Source: Leucaena leucocephala (taxonomy: Eukaryota; Streptophyta; Magnoliopsida; Fabales; Fabaceae). From it: a stretch of 64,000 bases of DNA. Below are positions 32,437 to 42,982 of this stretch, one piece after another (positions within the stretch are counted from its first letter, which is position 1; each line of letters begins with the position of its first letter). The notes under the pieces were generated by a model. That model saw nothing but the letters and a program-made list of their open reading frames with translations, did no database searches and was not told the origin of the DNA. The DNA lies in contig CM073519.1 of the NCBI GenBank assembly GCA_037074615.1, forward strand, positions 26,247,001 to 26,311,000, given 5' to 3'. A program made the translations under genes and the position numbers.

Positions 32437-33752
32437 AGAAATTTGGGTTGAAATGGATGACCAAGATTGATTTGTTCACTATTTGATTTAAGGGCTCACA
32501 TTTAATCTTGGATTTAACTTTTTAAAAACAATAATTATGACATCATCCATGACATAACAAGGGACAACTCAAGGGATATCTCATGGGACATGTGGAAAAA
32601 TTCTCATGGTAGGGAGCCTCTAGAAAAATTTCAATATAATCCGGTACCGATCAGAGCAGTTTCACAAAAAACTGGACTATTTTCTGTTCCTAATTTTTAT
32701 AATATACCAGGATATATATTCTATCCTAGAAATCAAGGTATAGGCTTCTCATACCATTGACATTGTATACTGAGTATTTATCTACCATCCATCCCTTGAG
32801 AAATGACTAAAATACCCTTGGTGTCCTTTCTTGCACTATATTTGCCCTAAATGTAAAATTGTCTTTTAACCCTTCTTTGTACTACCTCGGGCTCTATACT
32901 GGCTCTAAATAATATTATTTATACTATATCCCATGTTTTTAGCCTCTCTTAGATAACCAAAATGCCCTTCATCCATCTCTGGTACAATCTGGCTACATAG
33001 GGGCATTTTCATAATTTTGCACTTTTTCTAGACACTGACCCCTTCTACTGATGGACTAGTACCTTGGGTTTTGGGCCCTCCTTGGCGTCATGATAGGCCT
33101 TTATATGAGGTTATATGATCTCACTCTATCTAGGCTTACATATTGATAAATTCCATAATCGGATCACGGGTGTTATCAAACTCCCGTCAAAATTCACTAA
33201 GACGGGGATAACTTTTTTTACATAACTTCTTTTGGGGTTCTGTCAGATTCATGACATCTGACACTATGGGGCACACTTTCCTGTAATTTCCCCACTCATA
33301 TTTGAAGTCCATATAATCTGATAAAATTTTAGATAACTTTTAGACTATTAGATAAATATCTGCTGTCTGGAGCCCTAATATAATTTATGTATCATGCTAG
33401 ATTAACCAGTGTAACTTTCTCTATTTGTTGATGGAATGTTGGACTGAAAAACTTTTGGGCAGTACTAACCCCTTCAGGGTGGATCTTTATATAATTACAA
33501 TTTTTCCCTTGAACTTTTTACTTAATTACATTTAAGTCCCTTAACTTTTAGAAATTACGACTTTTGGCCCAACTTTTATTTCTACTTTAACTTTTTGCCT
33601 TCAACATTTTCTAATTTACATTTTAGTCCTTCTCTTTCTTCAAGACTCATCTAACCTTTATCATTTCTTTTAATCTTCATCATAATCCTTTCCAAATCTC
33701 TTTCCACTATCAGTATTATACAAATAGGAAAAAATTAGGATATGATAGTCTA

Positions 33753-33757
33753 GTGTT
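33753..33757. repeat. Target-site duplication GTGTT, right copy (solo LTR D5)
   Basis: Pairs with 27915-27919. Confidence 0.8.
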
Positions 33758-35061
33758 GTTAAAGCATTAGGATAGGCAGGAACCATAGACCATGCATTAT
33801 TTTCGTAGTTGCTTGAGAAAGTACCACCTCCTTGGAATTAGTTAGGCCTATTTTCCCCACTCCCCCATCTAAAATTTGGGTGGTCTCTCCAACTAGGGTT
33901 GTATGTGTTAGAGTATTGGTCTCTTTTTTGGTAATAATTGTCTCTCCCTTGATACATTGCTCTACCTCTTTATATTGTATGTCACATGTATTTGTGGCAT
34001 GCATCATTGAACTGTATGACTCACATCCTGTAACTAGTATTGTGAGGCCCCTACTGCATGAACTTGGTTTGTGGAATACAACTTCCTTTTAATTAAATTC
34101 ATCCTCTTTTCCATTTAATTCCCTAAAGATGCTATCTCTGCCAAAATTTCTTTTGAATTACCCGAGGATGACGAGGTCATTCTCCTTGGATCCTCAGTTT
34201 GATGGCCTTCATTAGCACTTTTCTGGAATAATTCCTAACTTGCTTGTGGAGTCTTATCTCACAAAGATCTACTTTATGTTGCATTAGAGGACACCTGATT
34301 GTGAGGGAGTAGACCATCAAAGAAAATATCTACTAGATCAGCCTTTCTCATGTTGTGGTGTGGACATCAAGCCAACAAGTTGATAAATCTTGTCTAATAT
34401 TCATGTAATGACTCTTCATCCTATTCAAAATGTTTGTAATTTCCTTCTTCATCAGAGTTGTCTTAGAGGTCGGGAAGAACTGTTCTAAATTATTGACTTT
34501 CACTGATCCTATGTAAGAGTGGAAAAATGAGTTGGTAGATTGTATAACCACTCCTTAGCCTTCCCTTATAAGGTTAAATGGAAACACATCCTTAAGACAT
34601 CATCCAATGTAGTCATTTGGGGCTTCATTGAGAAGAAGATCATATGCATGGTTTGTAAGTACCGATGTGGACATTCTCCTTCAAAACTATGAAATTTAGG
34701 TAAGGTTGCAATCCAAGCTCCTTTAGTTTAAAAATTATCCTATTTGGTATAAAAACTATAAGGATCATAATTCATAGTCAAATGATTTATTTCCCTCATA
34801 CTTCTATTATCTTCTACATTCTTTGATATTTCATTTTTCTCCTTGTCTATTATGCCCATCATGCCCATTAGGATTAATCTCAGCCATATTAGAAATTTCT
34901 AATGGAATGTCTAAATTAAGTCCAATTTCATTTTTAAGGACACTAGAGCATGAGCTAGATTCTATTGATTTTCCCACTTCCTTAAATTTGTTCCTTAGTT
35001 TCCTAAGTTGTCTCTCAATTTTAGGTTCAAAAGGCACTATTGGTTTAGCTCTGCTAAACAT
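33758..35061 (-). pseudogene. gag: gag of AT1, right of the nested LTR
   Basis: Probable start near 35061 (MFSRAKPIVPFEPKIERQL). The central gag domain at about 34250-34760 matches AT2 gag at 39320-39790. Near 33857-33921 one frame reads NTYNPSWRDHPNFRWG, a hallmark of Athila-type gag. Multiple stops and frameshifts are present. The solo LTR D5 interrupts it at 33752. Confidence 0.82.
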
Positions 35062-35518
35062 ACAATGCAGAAATAATCAAGAATAGCAAGCAACCAATCA
35101 CAATCAGACACAAAAGTTTCATAGCAAAAAATTTTAACTGGTCGTAATACAAGGGTGTTCAGGTCGCGACCTAATTACACAAAGAATAAAAGTTCCAAAA
35201 AATTGGTTAAGTGTCATGACTAAAATATGGTCTAGTCGCGACAAAAAATCACATAGAAGAAATTTTCCAAAACAGTTATGACGAGAGGTTGTTACTGTAG
35301 TGACTGGAGTTCATAGAGAGTAATCAAGCACTAAGAGAGGCAATCTGGTCACGACATAGTTATGTGTAGTCACAACTCAAAGGTGCATAGAGCAAATTTG
35401 TATAAAATTGAAAAATATAGAGTGTTATGTAATGTAAACAACAAAAACTAAAATAAAAAAAAATAACTCAGGTAAGTAATAAAATTGACGACTAATTGCT
35501 AATGAACTAATTAATTGG
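35062..35518 (-). other. 5' leader of AT1 with a palindrome cluster
   Basis: No ORF. At about 35133-35385 it holds a cluster of GTCGCGAC-type words (GTCGCGACCT, GTCGCGACAA, GTCACGACAT and decayed forms). AT2 has its own cluster in the same leader position (39050-39132). Confidence 0.6.
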
Positions 35519-35535
35519 CTCCCCAACAATGGCAC
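35519..35535 (-). promoter_or_regulatory. Primer-binding site, tRNA-Asp type, decayed (AT1)
   Basis: The minus strand reads TGCCATTGTTGGGGAG, a decayed form of the TGGCGCCGTTGCCGGGGA site used by Athila-type elements. It lies next to the LTR end. Confidence 0.75.
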
Positions 35536-35538
35536 TAT

Positions 35539-36988
35539 TGATTGGAGAGGATTGTCATAGTCTAACTCATTAAAATAAAAGTAGTTGTACCCTATTAATG
35601 CAGTATAAGGAACAACCCTATCATTCTTCTCAATGAGCCCTTTTTATTAGAACTCTAGCAGATTGGTGACAAAATCATTGAAAATCTAAGTGAAAGTAAA
35701 AATGGGTTTTAGGTTTGGTTGATTTTTGATGCAATAAAATAAGGGTGCAGTAAAGTAAATGTTTTTGTATATTTGATCAAGGAATGGAATAAGTGGATTG
35801 TTAAAGAAATATGTTGAGAAATACTCTTGATGATGGAAACATATCTATACTTGCTTTGAATATGATATGAGGATTTTAAAATCACTAAGTCTTAAATAAA
35901 ACCTCAATCGATCGATTGAGTCTAAAACATTAATATTCCTTAAACTCCTTTGATCAAAGCTAGTTCAAAAACCATTAATGCGCTATTTAAAAACCACTTA
36001 GCATGTACTTAAATTAGATGATGAAGATGCCCTCGTATGATCATCGATCGATGACCATAGATTTCAAGCAATCTAATTAATAACAACGATCGTGGATAAA
36101 AACCTAATTATGGAGAAATTCAAACTGAAACATCTATATTAAACTAACATTTAAATCATCCAAATTCAATTACAAAACCTAATCTCAGAATAATTAATCG
36201 ATATCCAATCTTTAGTCATAAAATCAAAACCCTAAATATAGGAATTCCAAAATAAAAGAAAGGTGAGATTAAAACAGAAAACTCCCCAGTACAGTACAAT
36301 CCATAAGCTCAAGCTATGCAATCCATCACAAAGAGGATAAAGATTTAGCATCTCATGACTCCTACTGTGCTGCAATCGTTGCTCAAATGTGATACCATGA
36401 AGAAAGCAGAAAAATGGTAATAGAAGGATGAATGATGGGAGATATGAGGGTAGGTTGTGGAGAGATTATGGAGATAATGTTTGAGTATCAGGTAAAAAAC
36501 TAGCCTTCCTGACTACTGCTGCCTCGCATAATAACCTAATAAAAAATGTGTGACTTAATTGATTCTCTTCTTTGGTCACGACCGGATCTTATTTTTGGTC
36601 ACGACCTGTGAACGCAGGAGAACTTCCCAAGATAAGTGAGGTCATGACCTATGGACACTTCAGTCATGACGGAAGTGCATAGAGCCTGTCATCCTTGCTT
36701 TGGTCCTCTTTATCTTGTGATCTCTTTTCTACTCACGTTAATCCTTAGTTATCTACCAAAATACCTGCAATTTAACATCAAAGCTCACTATAAAAGTCCA
36801 ACCAGTAACTAAAGAACAACATATATGCAGTTTGAAGGAGTTAATTTACCATTTTACCCTTAAATTAGCATATTGCTAAGCACATCCATGTATTAGCACA
36901 AAAACACAATTACAGGCATAAAATTAATGGTAAAGTTGTCACAAAACCCTTAAAATGTTACAGAAACCACACAATTTGTGTCCTATCA
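35539..36988 (-). repeat. 5' LTR of AT1, 1450 bp
   Basis: The minus strand begins TGATAGGACACAAATTGTG and ends CTCTCCAATCA. Homologous to the AT2 LTRs. Contains four GGTCACGACC-type palindromes (36574-36671) and two perfect TCGATCGA-centred palindromes (35903-35920 and 36041-36054). Confidence 0.88.
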
Positions 36989-37478
36989 CGTCGACTACAT
37001 TTACTCTCAGTGTATGATTATAAAGTCTACTAGCTTCACATACCTCACTCAACAATATTACATCACTCTGGCTAGAATAGTCAGTGGAGAAAAGCTTAAC
37101 CTAGAAGCTTTCATACATAGCTATATAAGAGAGTTCTGTTGGAACAGGATAAGGACCACAACCATATTGTTTCCATAACTTGTCTCCTTTTTTCTTAAGC
37201 ACTACAATATCCATCATTTAGAAGGAAGAAAGAAGGAACATATTGGTGCCTTTGGGATGACACAACTAAATAAGATGAAGATTAAGCTTCCTTATGATGC
37301 CAAGAAAGGCATCCTTCTCAGATAAATCTCAGGTACTAATATTATGTATGTAGTAAAGAAGGGCTAATCCATGGCAAAGTGTTATTGATTGCTTAATCTT
37401 AATATTATTATTAATAATATATATATATATATGATTAAACTTGAGTTCGCCATTGGCTACCACCAAGACAAGCAGCAG
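36989..37478 (+). pseudogene. Left part of an ORF fragment split by AT2
   Basis: One frame reads ITLARIVSGEKLNLEAFIHS and IREFCWNRIR, which resembles the 'putative plant transposon protein' type of ORF. Frameshifts and stops follow. The final codons before AT2 (EFAIGYHQDKQ) continue in frame on the other side of AT2 as QSSASVSLPQEKG at 57900. A short (TA)n run lies at about 37417-37432. The family assignment is tentative. Confidence 0.4.
37474..37478. repeat. Target-site duplication AGCAG, left copy (AT2)
   Basis: Identical to 57895-57899. Defines the AT2 insertion. Confidence 0.85.
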
Positions 37479-38870
37479 TGTTAAGACACATTTTGTATAT
37501 GGTTTCTGTAACACTTTTAAGAGTTTTATAACAACTTTACCATCCATTTTGTGCCTTAAATTGTACTTTTATTGTAATACATGATTATGCGTGACAATGT
37601 GCTAATCAAAGGTTAAAATGGTAAATTAACTCTTCCAAACTGCATAGATTATGTTATTTACTTATTTAGACTTTTACAGTGAACTTTTATTTAGATTGTA
37701 GGTATTTTAGAAGAAAGCAAGGACCAGGAAAGAATCACAAGTCAATGAAAGTGAAACCACACTCCTACATCTCTTAGTCGTGACTAAAGAGTCCCTCGAT
37801 CGCGACCTTGAATCTTCTAAAAGTCTCTCTATGTTCACAAGTAGTGACCAGAACATGGGTCGGGTTGCGACTTAAATATAAAATCCCTTGAACTGTGCAT
37901 TTGAATTAGGTTATACAGAAATAAAAGGGGAGGAAGGCTGTCGTCAAAAGGGGAGGCTAGTTTTTGACCTGATTAGGCTAAGAAGCAGTACTCTAGCATT
38001 CTCTTATCATCTTCTTAACCTTTTCCATTATTCTACACCTTTCTACTGACTTCTCCACATCTCTATATCACTAATCTACCATCTTTCTATTGTTTCTTCA
38101 CAGCCTCTCAACTTAACAGCAATTGCAGTACAGCAGGAGTCATGAGAGGCTAAACCTTTTGCCTCTTGGTGATAAATAAGATATCTTGAGCTCATGGACT
38201 CAAGCAGGGATTTTCTATTATTCTAATTTTACATCTTCTCATGTTATGATTCCTGTTATATCTAGGGTTTTCATCTTATGAGCAAGTTTTGAATATCGAT
38301 TGATCATTCTCATATTAGAGTTTGTAATTGAATTATGATGATTTAAACGTTTGCTTTTAATAGAATATTTTAGTTTCAATTTTCAGATAGTGGGTTATTA
38401 TTAGCAATCGTTGTTAACTAATTCATTGATTGAAATCTAGGGTTTTCGATCAACGACCATTCGAGGGGGTTTTCATCGTCTAAAGTAAATTTACATGCAA
38501 AATGGTTTATGACAGTTCACTAATAGTTCTTAAACCATCTTTGATCAAAAGGGTTTAAGGAAAATTAGGGTTCTGAACACAACAGAGTCTTTCATAACAT
38601 ATTTCTCAACAAACCAACTCATTTTCATCTTAATCAAAAATCCAAAAACATTTATCTTTTTGCACCTTACTTTTATCGCATTAATCTCTAAAAACCACAA
38701 AACTATTTTATCCCTGCTCAAGTTTTTCATTGATTTTGACATCCAATCTATTAGGTTTCCACACAAAAGGGTCCTTAAGAAAAATGATAGGGTTGTGCCT
38801 TATACTACATTATATTGGGTGCAATAAATTTTATTTTGATGGATCATACCACGACAATATGACCTCATTA
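37479..38870 (+). repeat. 5' LTR of AT2, 1392 bp
   Basis: Begins TGTTAAGACACATTTTG and ends CCTCATTA, where the 3' LTR ends CCTCATCA. About 80 bp shorter than the 3' LTR because of a deletion after GGGTTCTGAAC. The LTR pair has clearly diverged, so AT2 is much older than copy 2. Palindrome words at 37775, 37798, 37840 and 37863. Confidence 0.88.
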
Positions 38871-38871
38871 A

Positions 38872-38889
38872 TGGCACCGTTGCCAAGGA
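38872..38889 (+). promoter_or_regulatory. Primer-binding site, tRNA-Asp type (AT2)
   Basis: TGGCACCGTTGCCAAGGA next to the LTR end. It differs at a few positions from the tRNA-Asp complement TGGCGCCGTTGCCGGGGA. Confidence 0.82.
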
Positions 38890-39265
38890 ACCAAGTAATT
38901 AGTTCCCTAGTAATTGATTGCTAATTTCATTAGCTACCTGAGTCATTTTTCTTATTTTTGTTTGGATTTTAGGTTTTTTTTTTATTTTTAAAATTGTTTT
39001 ACATTCTATACTTTTGTGAGTTTATGCAAAGTTAGTCTCTCAGATTGTAGGTCGCGACCTAAACCTACCTGTGTCGCGGCAATTACTCTCTATGACTTTG
39101 AGTCACGACCAAACACCATTTGTGTCGCGACCTCATTGCTTCCCTTTGAAATTTGACTACTCTATAAAAACCAGTCGCTGCATTTGACACCTTCAATCAG
39201 ACTACTTTTCTCTCCCATAAGATAATAGAAGTGTGAGGAAAATTAATCATTCGCATGTGAACTAG
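38890..39265 (+). other. 5' leader of AT2 with palindrome cluster
   Basis: Non-coding. Four GGTCGCGACC-type words at 39050 (GGTCGCGACC, perfect), 39071 (TGTCGCGGC), 39101 (AGTCACGACC) and 39123 (TGTCGCGACC), spaced 20-30 nt. Confidence 0.65.
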
Positions 39266-39982
39266 GATCCTTATGGTTTCTATACTGAAGAAGCTAATTT
39301 TGAGATTAAAGGAGCTTTAATTGCAGCCTTACCTAAATTTCATGGTTTTACAGGAGAATGTCCACATAGACACTTACAACCCATGCATATGATCTATTTG
39401 TCAATGAAACCTCTAATGACTATATTGGACGATGTCTTAAGGAGGTGTTTTCATTTTACCTTAGAAGGGAAGGCTAAGGAGTGCCTATACAATTTGCCCA
39501 CCCATTTCTCTACTCTTACATGGGATCGGCTGAAATCAACATATCTTGAACAATTTTTCCTAGCTTCAAAGACCGCTCGAATGAAGAAGGAGATCACTAA
39601 TATTCTACAACAGGATGGAGAATCTTTACATCAGTATTGGACAAGGTTTCTTAACCTATTGACTCAATGCCCTCACCACAACATGACAAAGGCTGATTTA
39701 GTAGACATTTTCTTTGATGGTCTACTTTCTCATAATCAGGTGCCCTTGAATGCTACAGCAAATAGATCCTTGAAAGATAAGGCTCCATAGGCTAGTTGGG
39801 AGTTATTCCAGAAAATGGCCAATGAAGACCATCAGACAAGGGATCCAAGGATAATACTTACATCATCTTCAGGTAATTCCAAAGATATCTTAGTAGAAAT
39901 AGCGGCTTTGGGAAACAGAATGCATAAGAGGATAAATTTGGTTGAAAGAGAGCTACATTCCATAAAATAAGTTCAAGTAGTC
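39266..39982 (+). pseudogene. gag: gag of AT2, interrupted by copia
   Basis: The frame opens with DPYGFYTEEANFEIKGALIA and runs through the retrotransposon gag domain (FHFTLEGKAKECLYNLP, FFLASKTARMKKEITNILQQ, LHQYWTRFLNLLTQCP, DIFFDGL). One stop lies at 39788-39790 and another near 39967. It is cut by the copia LTR at 39988. The sequence is close to AT1 gag and typical of the Athila lineage. The gag tail and zinc knuckle are lost. Confidence 0.85.
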
Positions 39983-39987
39983 GATAC
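39983..39987. repeat. Presumed left target-site duplication of copia (GATAC)
   Basis: The 5 nt before the copia LTR. The partner copy was deleted, so this is unconfirmed. Confidence 0.35.
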
Positions 39988-41829
39988 TGTTGGAAATCGT
40001 GCCCTAGGGGCCAATCATTGTCTTATGAACATTATTGATTTATGAATTTATTAATTGTGTTATCATATTATTTGCATGTTTACTGTGATGACCATCCTTG
40101 GATAATTCATTATCTTATCCTAAATGTCCCTGGTCGGTCATCTATGCGGGAGCAAAGATGAAATAAGACCAGTATGACTTTGAAGATATATAGAGATATA
40201 AATCAAAGTCATAGGTACATGTAAGAGTACAAGGTGTTAGACTGACCCGCTATGAGAGAGTTGCATGGGTTACGTCATAAGCTTCTCTCATATATAAACC
40301 ATGTCACTATGCCCTTTGACCTGAAATCATCATGGATTCCTACATGAGAAACCCTCAGCTTTGACCTAGTCAAAAGTTACTTTTGATCGAGTGATCATAA
40401 AGACTATGTTCGGGCTTAGTGGTTTTTCATGCGGAGGAATGTGAATGGTCAAGATGGAATTTGTCCCTCACATTCATAGAGAGATATTACTGGGCCCCTC
40501 GATGAGTGAGTATGAGAAATGTATGGCCATACTATAATGGAAAGGTAGTTCCATTTCTATAGTCAGACTACTTAGGGATCGAGAAAGTAATGGTCAGGAA
40601 TAGGAGGATGACATTATCCATGCCTCATCCATTACCAACATATCGCATGACAGAAGGGACATGATATGGTTGTATAAAAGGTTACATCGTTTAATGATCC
40701 TCATATGATTTGGGTAGTCGTTATGTCTTGCTAGAGACAGCTTGTGACTTGTGGGCCAGTATAGCAAATGGCCTACTGCCAACTTCATATGGGCCTATAG
40801 GGATGCACACAAAATAGCCCAACACGAGCTATGATGTCCAGATTCATTGAAACTAAGAGATGTCCAGATTCAATGAATGATCTAGGGTGGATATATATAT
40901 TTATTTATATTTATATTCGTATATATATAAATGCGTATATATACATTATATATAAGAGATATTTATAAGATATCTATCACGTTTGAATTTGAAATTTAAA
41001 TTGATAGGATATCTCATATAAGAGATATTTATAAGATTTAATTTATAAGGATAAACTAAATCTCTATCACGTTTGAATTTAAAATTCAAATTGATAGGAT
41101 ATCTCATATAAGAGATGTTTATGAGATTTAATTTACAAGGATAAATTAAATCTCTATCACGTTTGAATTTGAAATTCAAATTCATATGATATCTCAAATT
41201 TAATTTATGAGAATAAATTAAATATAGTTCAGTCTTATCTTTATTTTAAGTTAAATAAATAGGTGAATTAAATTTGTGGGATGGATTTAATATAAATATT
41301 ATTTATTTAATTCGTTTTTATCAAATATACAATATATGATATTGTATTAATTTCAGAATTAATATAAGATTAACTCCAAAATCCAATTCGGTAGAGGAAA
41401 ACACATAGCATCCTATATATTTTATTTTAGGAGCTGTGTTTTAAAAAAAATATAGAACACAGAAAGGCCAAAGGGGGATCTGTAAAAGGTTTGTAGATAA
41501 GAAACTGCCAAAATAGAGACGGAGAGGACGAATTCTTGAGAATGCCCTGGAGGGAGAGGAGACACTAGCACGTCATTCGTGGTTGGAACGCTGTTCGTGT
41601 GGATACTAGTAGAGGAAGCCAACCTTAGTCGTCGACTTCTTGCGATCAGAAAGGGAGCACGAGCCGCAGAGAGAAGCTGTGAATGTCATGACCAGAAGAT
41701 GTAGAAGTCGTTGAGGAACACTGAGGGTAATGCTTCTTCCCACTTAACTTAAACACATACGATAGATCCTGGCAAGGAATGGAAAAATTTTTAAGTTAAT
41801 TTTCGCTGCGTGTCTTCCAATTCCTTACA
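39988..41829 (+). repeat. 5' LTR of the copia element, 1842 bp
   Basis: Begins TGTTGGAAATCGTGCCC and ends AATTCCTTACA, followed by the PBS. Contains an AT microsatellite-like patch (about 40895-40945) and a ~90-bp tandem repeat (40972-41220). Confidence 0.9.
40895..41220 (+). repeat. AT-rich simple sequence and 90-bp tandem repeat in copia LTR
   Basis: An (AT)n-type patch is followed by about three copies of a 90-bp unit, each starting near TCTATCACGTTTGAATTT. Because 90 is divisible by 3 the array stays open on the minus strand and mimics a repetitive protein, but it is not a gene. Confidence 0.8.
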
Positions 41830-41830
41830 G

Positions 41831-41843
41831 TGGTATCAGAGCC
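41831..41843 (+). promoter_or_regulatory. Primer-binding site, tRNA-iMet type (copia)
   Basis: TGGTATCAGAGCC, an exact match to the plant initiator-Met tRNA complement, 1 nt after the LTR. Confidence 0.93.
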
Positions 41844-42982
41844 ATGTCATTTTGTGTTTAAGTTAGGCTTGATTGTTGATTCATATATATGTGTTAGTCA
41901 TAGTCGATCATATAATATACATTTTATGTGTGATATATAAGGGATCCGTGTTATGTATGACATAAAAGGAATCTAAAAGGGAATTGAAATGGGTGGTGAT
42001 ACGTTTTGATTTGATCAATTAACATAGATGGGGTCTAAGAAAACCAAATTTAGATTCGTGATTATTTATTTAGATGGGGTGTAACTGGCTAGCGGGACCG
42101 CCGTGGCTACCTATTCGTAGCGCAACATAACCGTAACATATATTATTTTGTGAATGTTTTAGATTTGAAACATTAATTGCCGTTCAATTAAATCTGAATG
42201 TGGATTGTTAAATGCTTGGGTATGGTGAACAATATGGCTCTAGATTGCAAGTGTTGTAATTTTTAAATACGGCTTGCATGTCGTGCCTTCCTATATATAC
42301 TCTCAATGTACCTTCTCTTCTCATCTCACTCCCCTCGAATGTTAAAAGAGGTTTCTATATGTAATTTCCCTCTTCTTACTAGAGAGCTTCTCTCATTGGC
42401 TTGAGGGGACTTAGGATAGGTGAGCTATATTGTATCATGTTTAAATTATGCATCTTATGATTATATCAGAAACATGCATATTACTTGTATGAGATACAAA
42501 CTGAGAAATATGCATTCTTATAAATCAGATAGTTAAATTAAGAATTCTAAATGAAATCTTAAGTCATAATGCCGTCAATTTATGAACACTTGTCAAAACC
42601 TCGATCGCTCAATTGTGGACTCCACCAAAGTGGGTGCTTTTAAGTTATCTTAGGGAGATAAGCAAGAGTAATGGTGCTACTCTCACATGTTTATTATTGT
42701 TTGACTTAATTGAGATTAACAAAATGGTTTTGGGTCTCAAGGCATTAGATGGGATTAAAAACATGACAGATCATATGATGATAGGATTCCACGAACATCT
42801 AAGAGTTACATTTGATGTAATTAGTAAAGGTGTTACCTGGCTAAATAACTTAATTTAAGCGTCCTGCTAAAGCAGACTTAAGTTTGAGCCAAATATGGAT
42901 CTTAGCCCACTAACTATTGCATTGAGGGTTGTTTGTTTAGTGGGAGATTGCTAATTAAATTGCATATTTTAATTGTAGAATC
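41844..42982 (+). other. Copia 5' leader
   Basis: About 1.1 kb between PBS and gag. I see no convincing ORF. The 81-codon frame at 42613-42858 resembles nothing I know, though its KMVLGLKALDG and LREISKSNGAT stretches are coding-like. GAGGGTTGTTTGTTTAGTGG lies shortly before gag. Confidence 0.45.

Larger units (their letters stand above)
27920..33752 (-). repeat. D-family solo LTR D5, itself split by an A-family LTR
   Basis: The left edge TGTCACATCC is the 3' end on the minus strand. The right edge reads GGATATGATA plus 5 further nt (GTCTA) before the duplication. Without its 2606-bp nested insert it is about 3.2 kb. It has the D TATA box at 32426-32436 and a 109-codon leader ORF at 32079-32408. 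No internal region or PBS is attached and both sides continue AT1 gag, so this is a solo LTR. Confidence 0.87.
23766..36988 (-). mobile_element. Athila-like Ty3/gypsy element AT1, minus strand, 3' LTR missing
   Basis: Reading leftwards: 5' LTR (36988-35539), tRNA-Asp-type PBS, leader, gag split by a nested solo LTR, protease, a non-canonical segment, an integrase C-terminal remnant and a long 3' non-coding region cut at 23766 by LTR D3. RT, RNase H and the catalytic integrase core are absent. The same layout appears in AT2, so this seems to be a non-autonomous sub-family. Clusters of GTCGCGAC-like palindromes occur at several places along it. Confidence 0.85.

Noticed and set aside
33832..34092. 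86-codon forward ORF over AT1 gag
   Set aside because: Antisense to the conserved Athila gag motif (NTYNPSWRDHPNF) on the minus strand.
40946..41197. 83-codon minus-strand ORF with repeated YPINLNFKFKRDRDL-like units
   Set aside because: It is produced by a 90-bp tandem repeat in a copia LTR. The unit length is a multiple of three, so the frame stays open by arithmetic.
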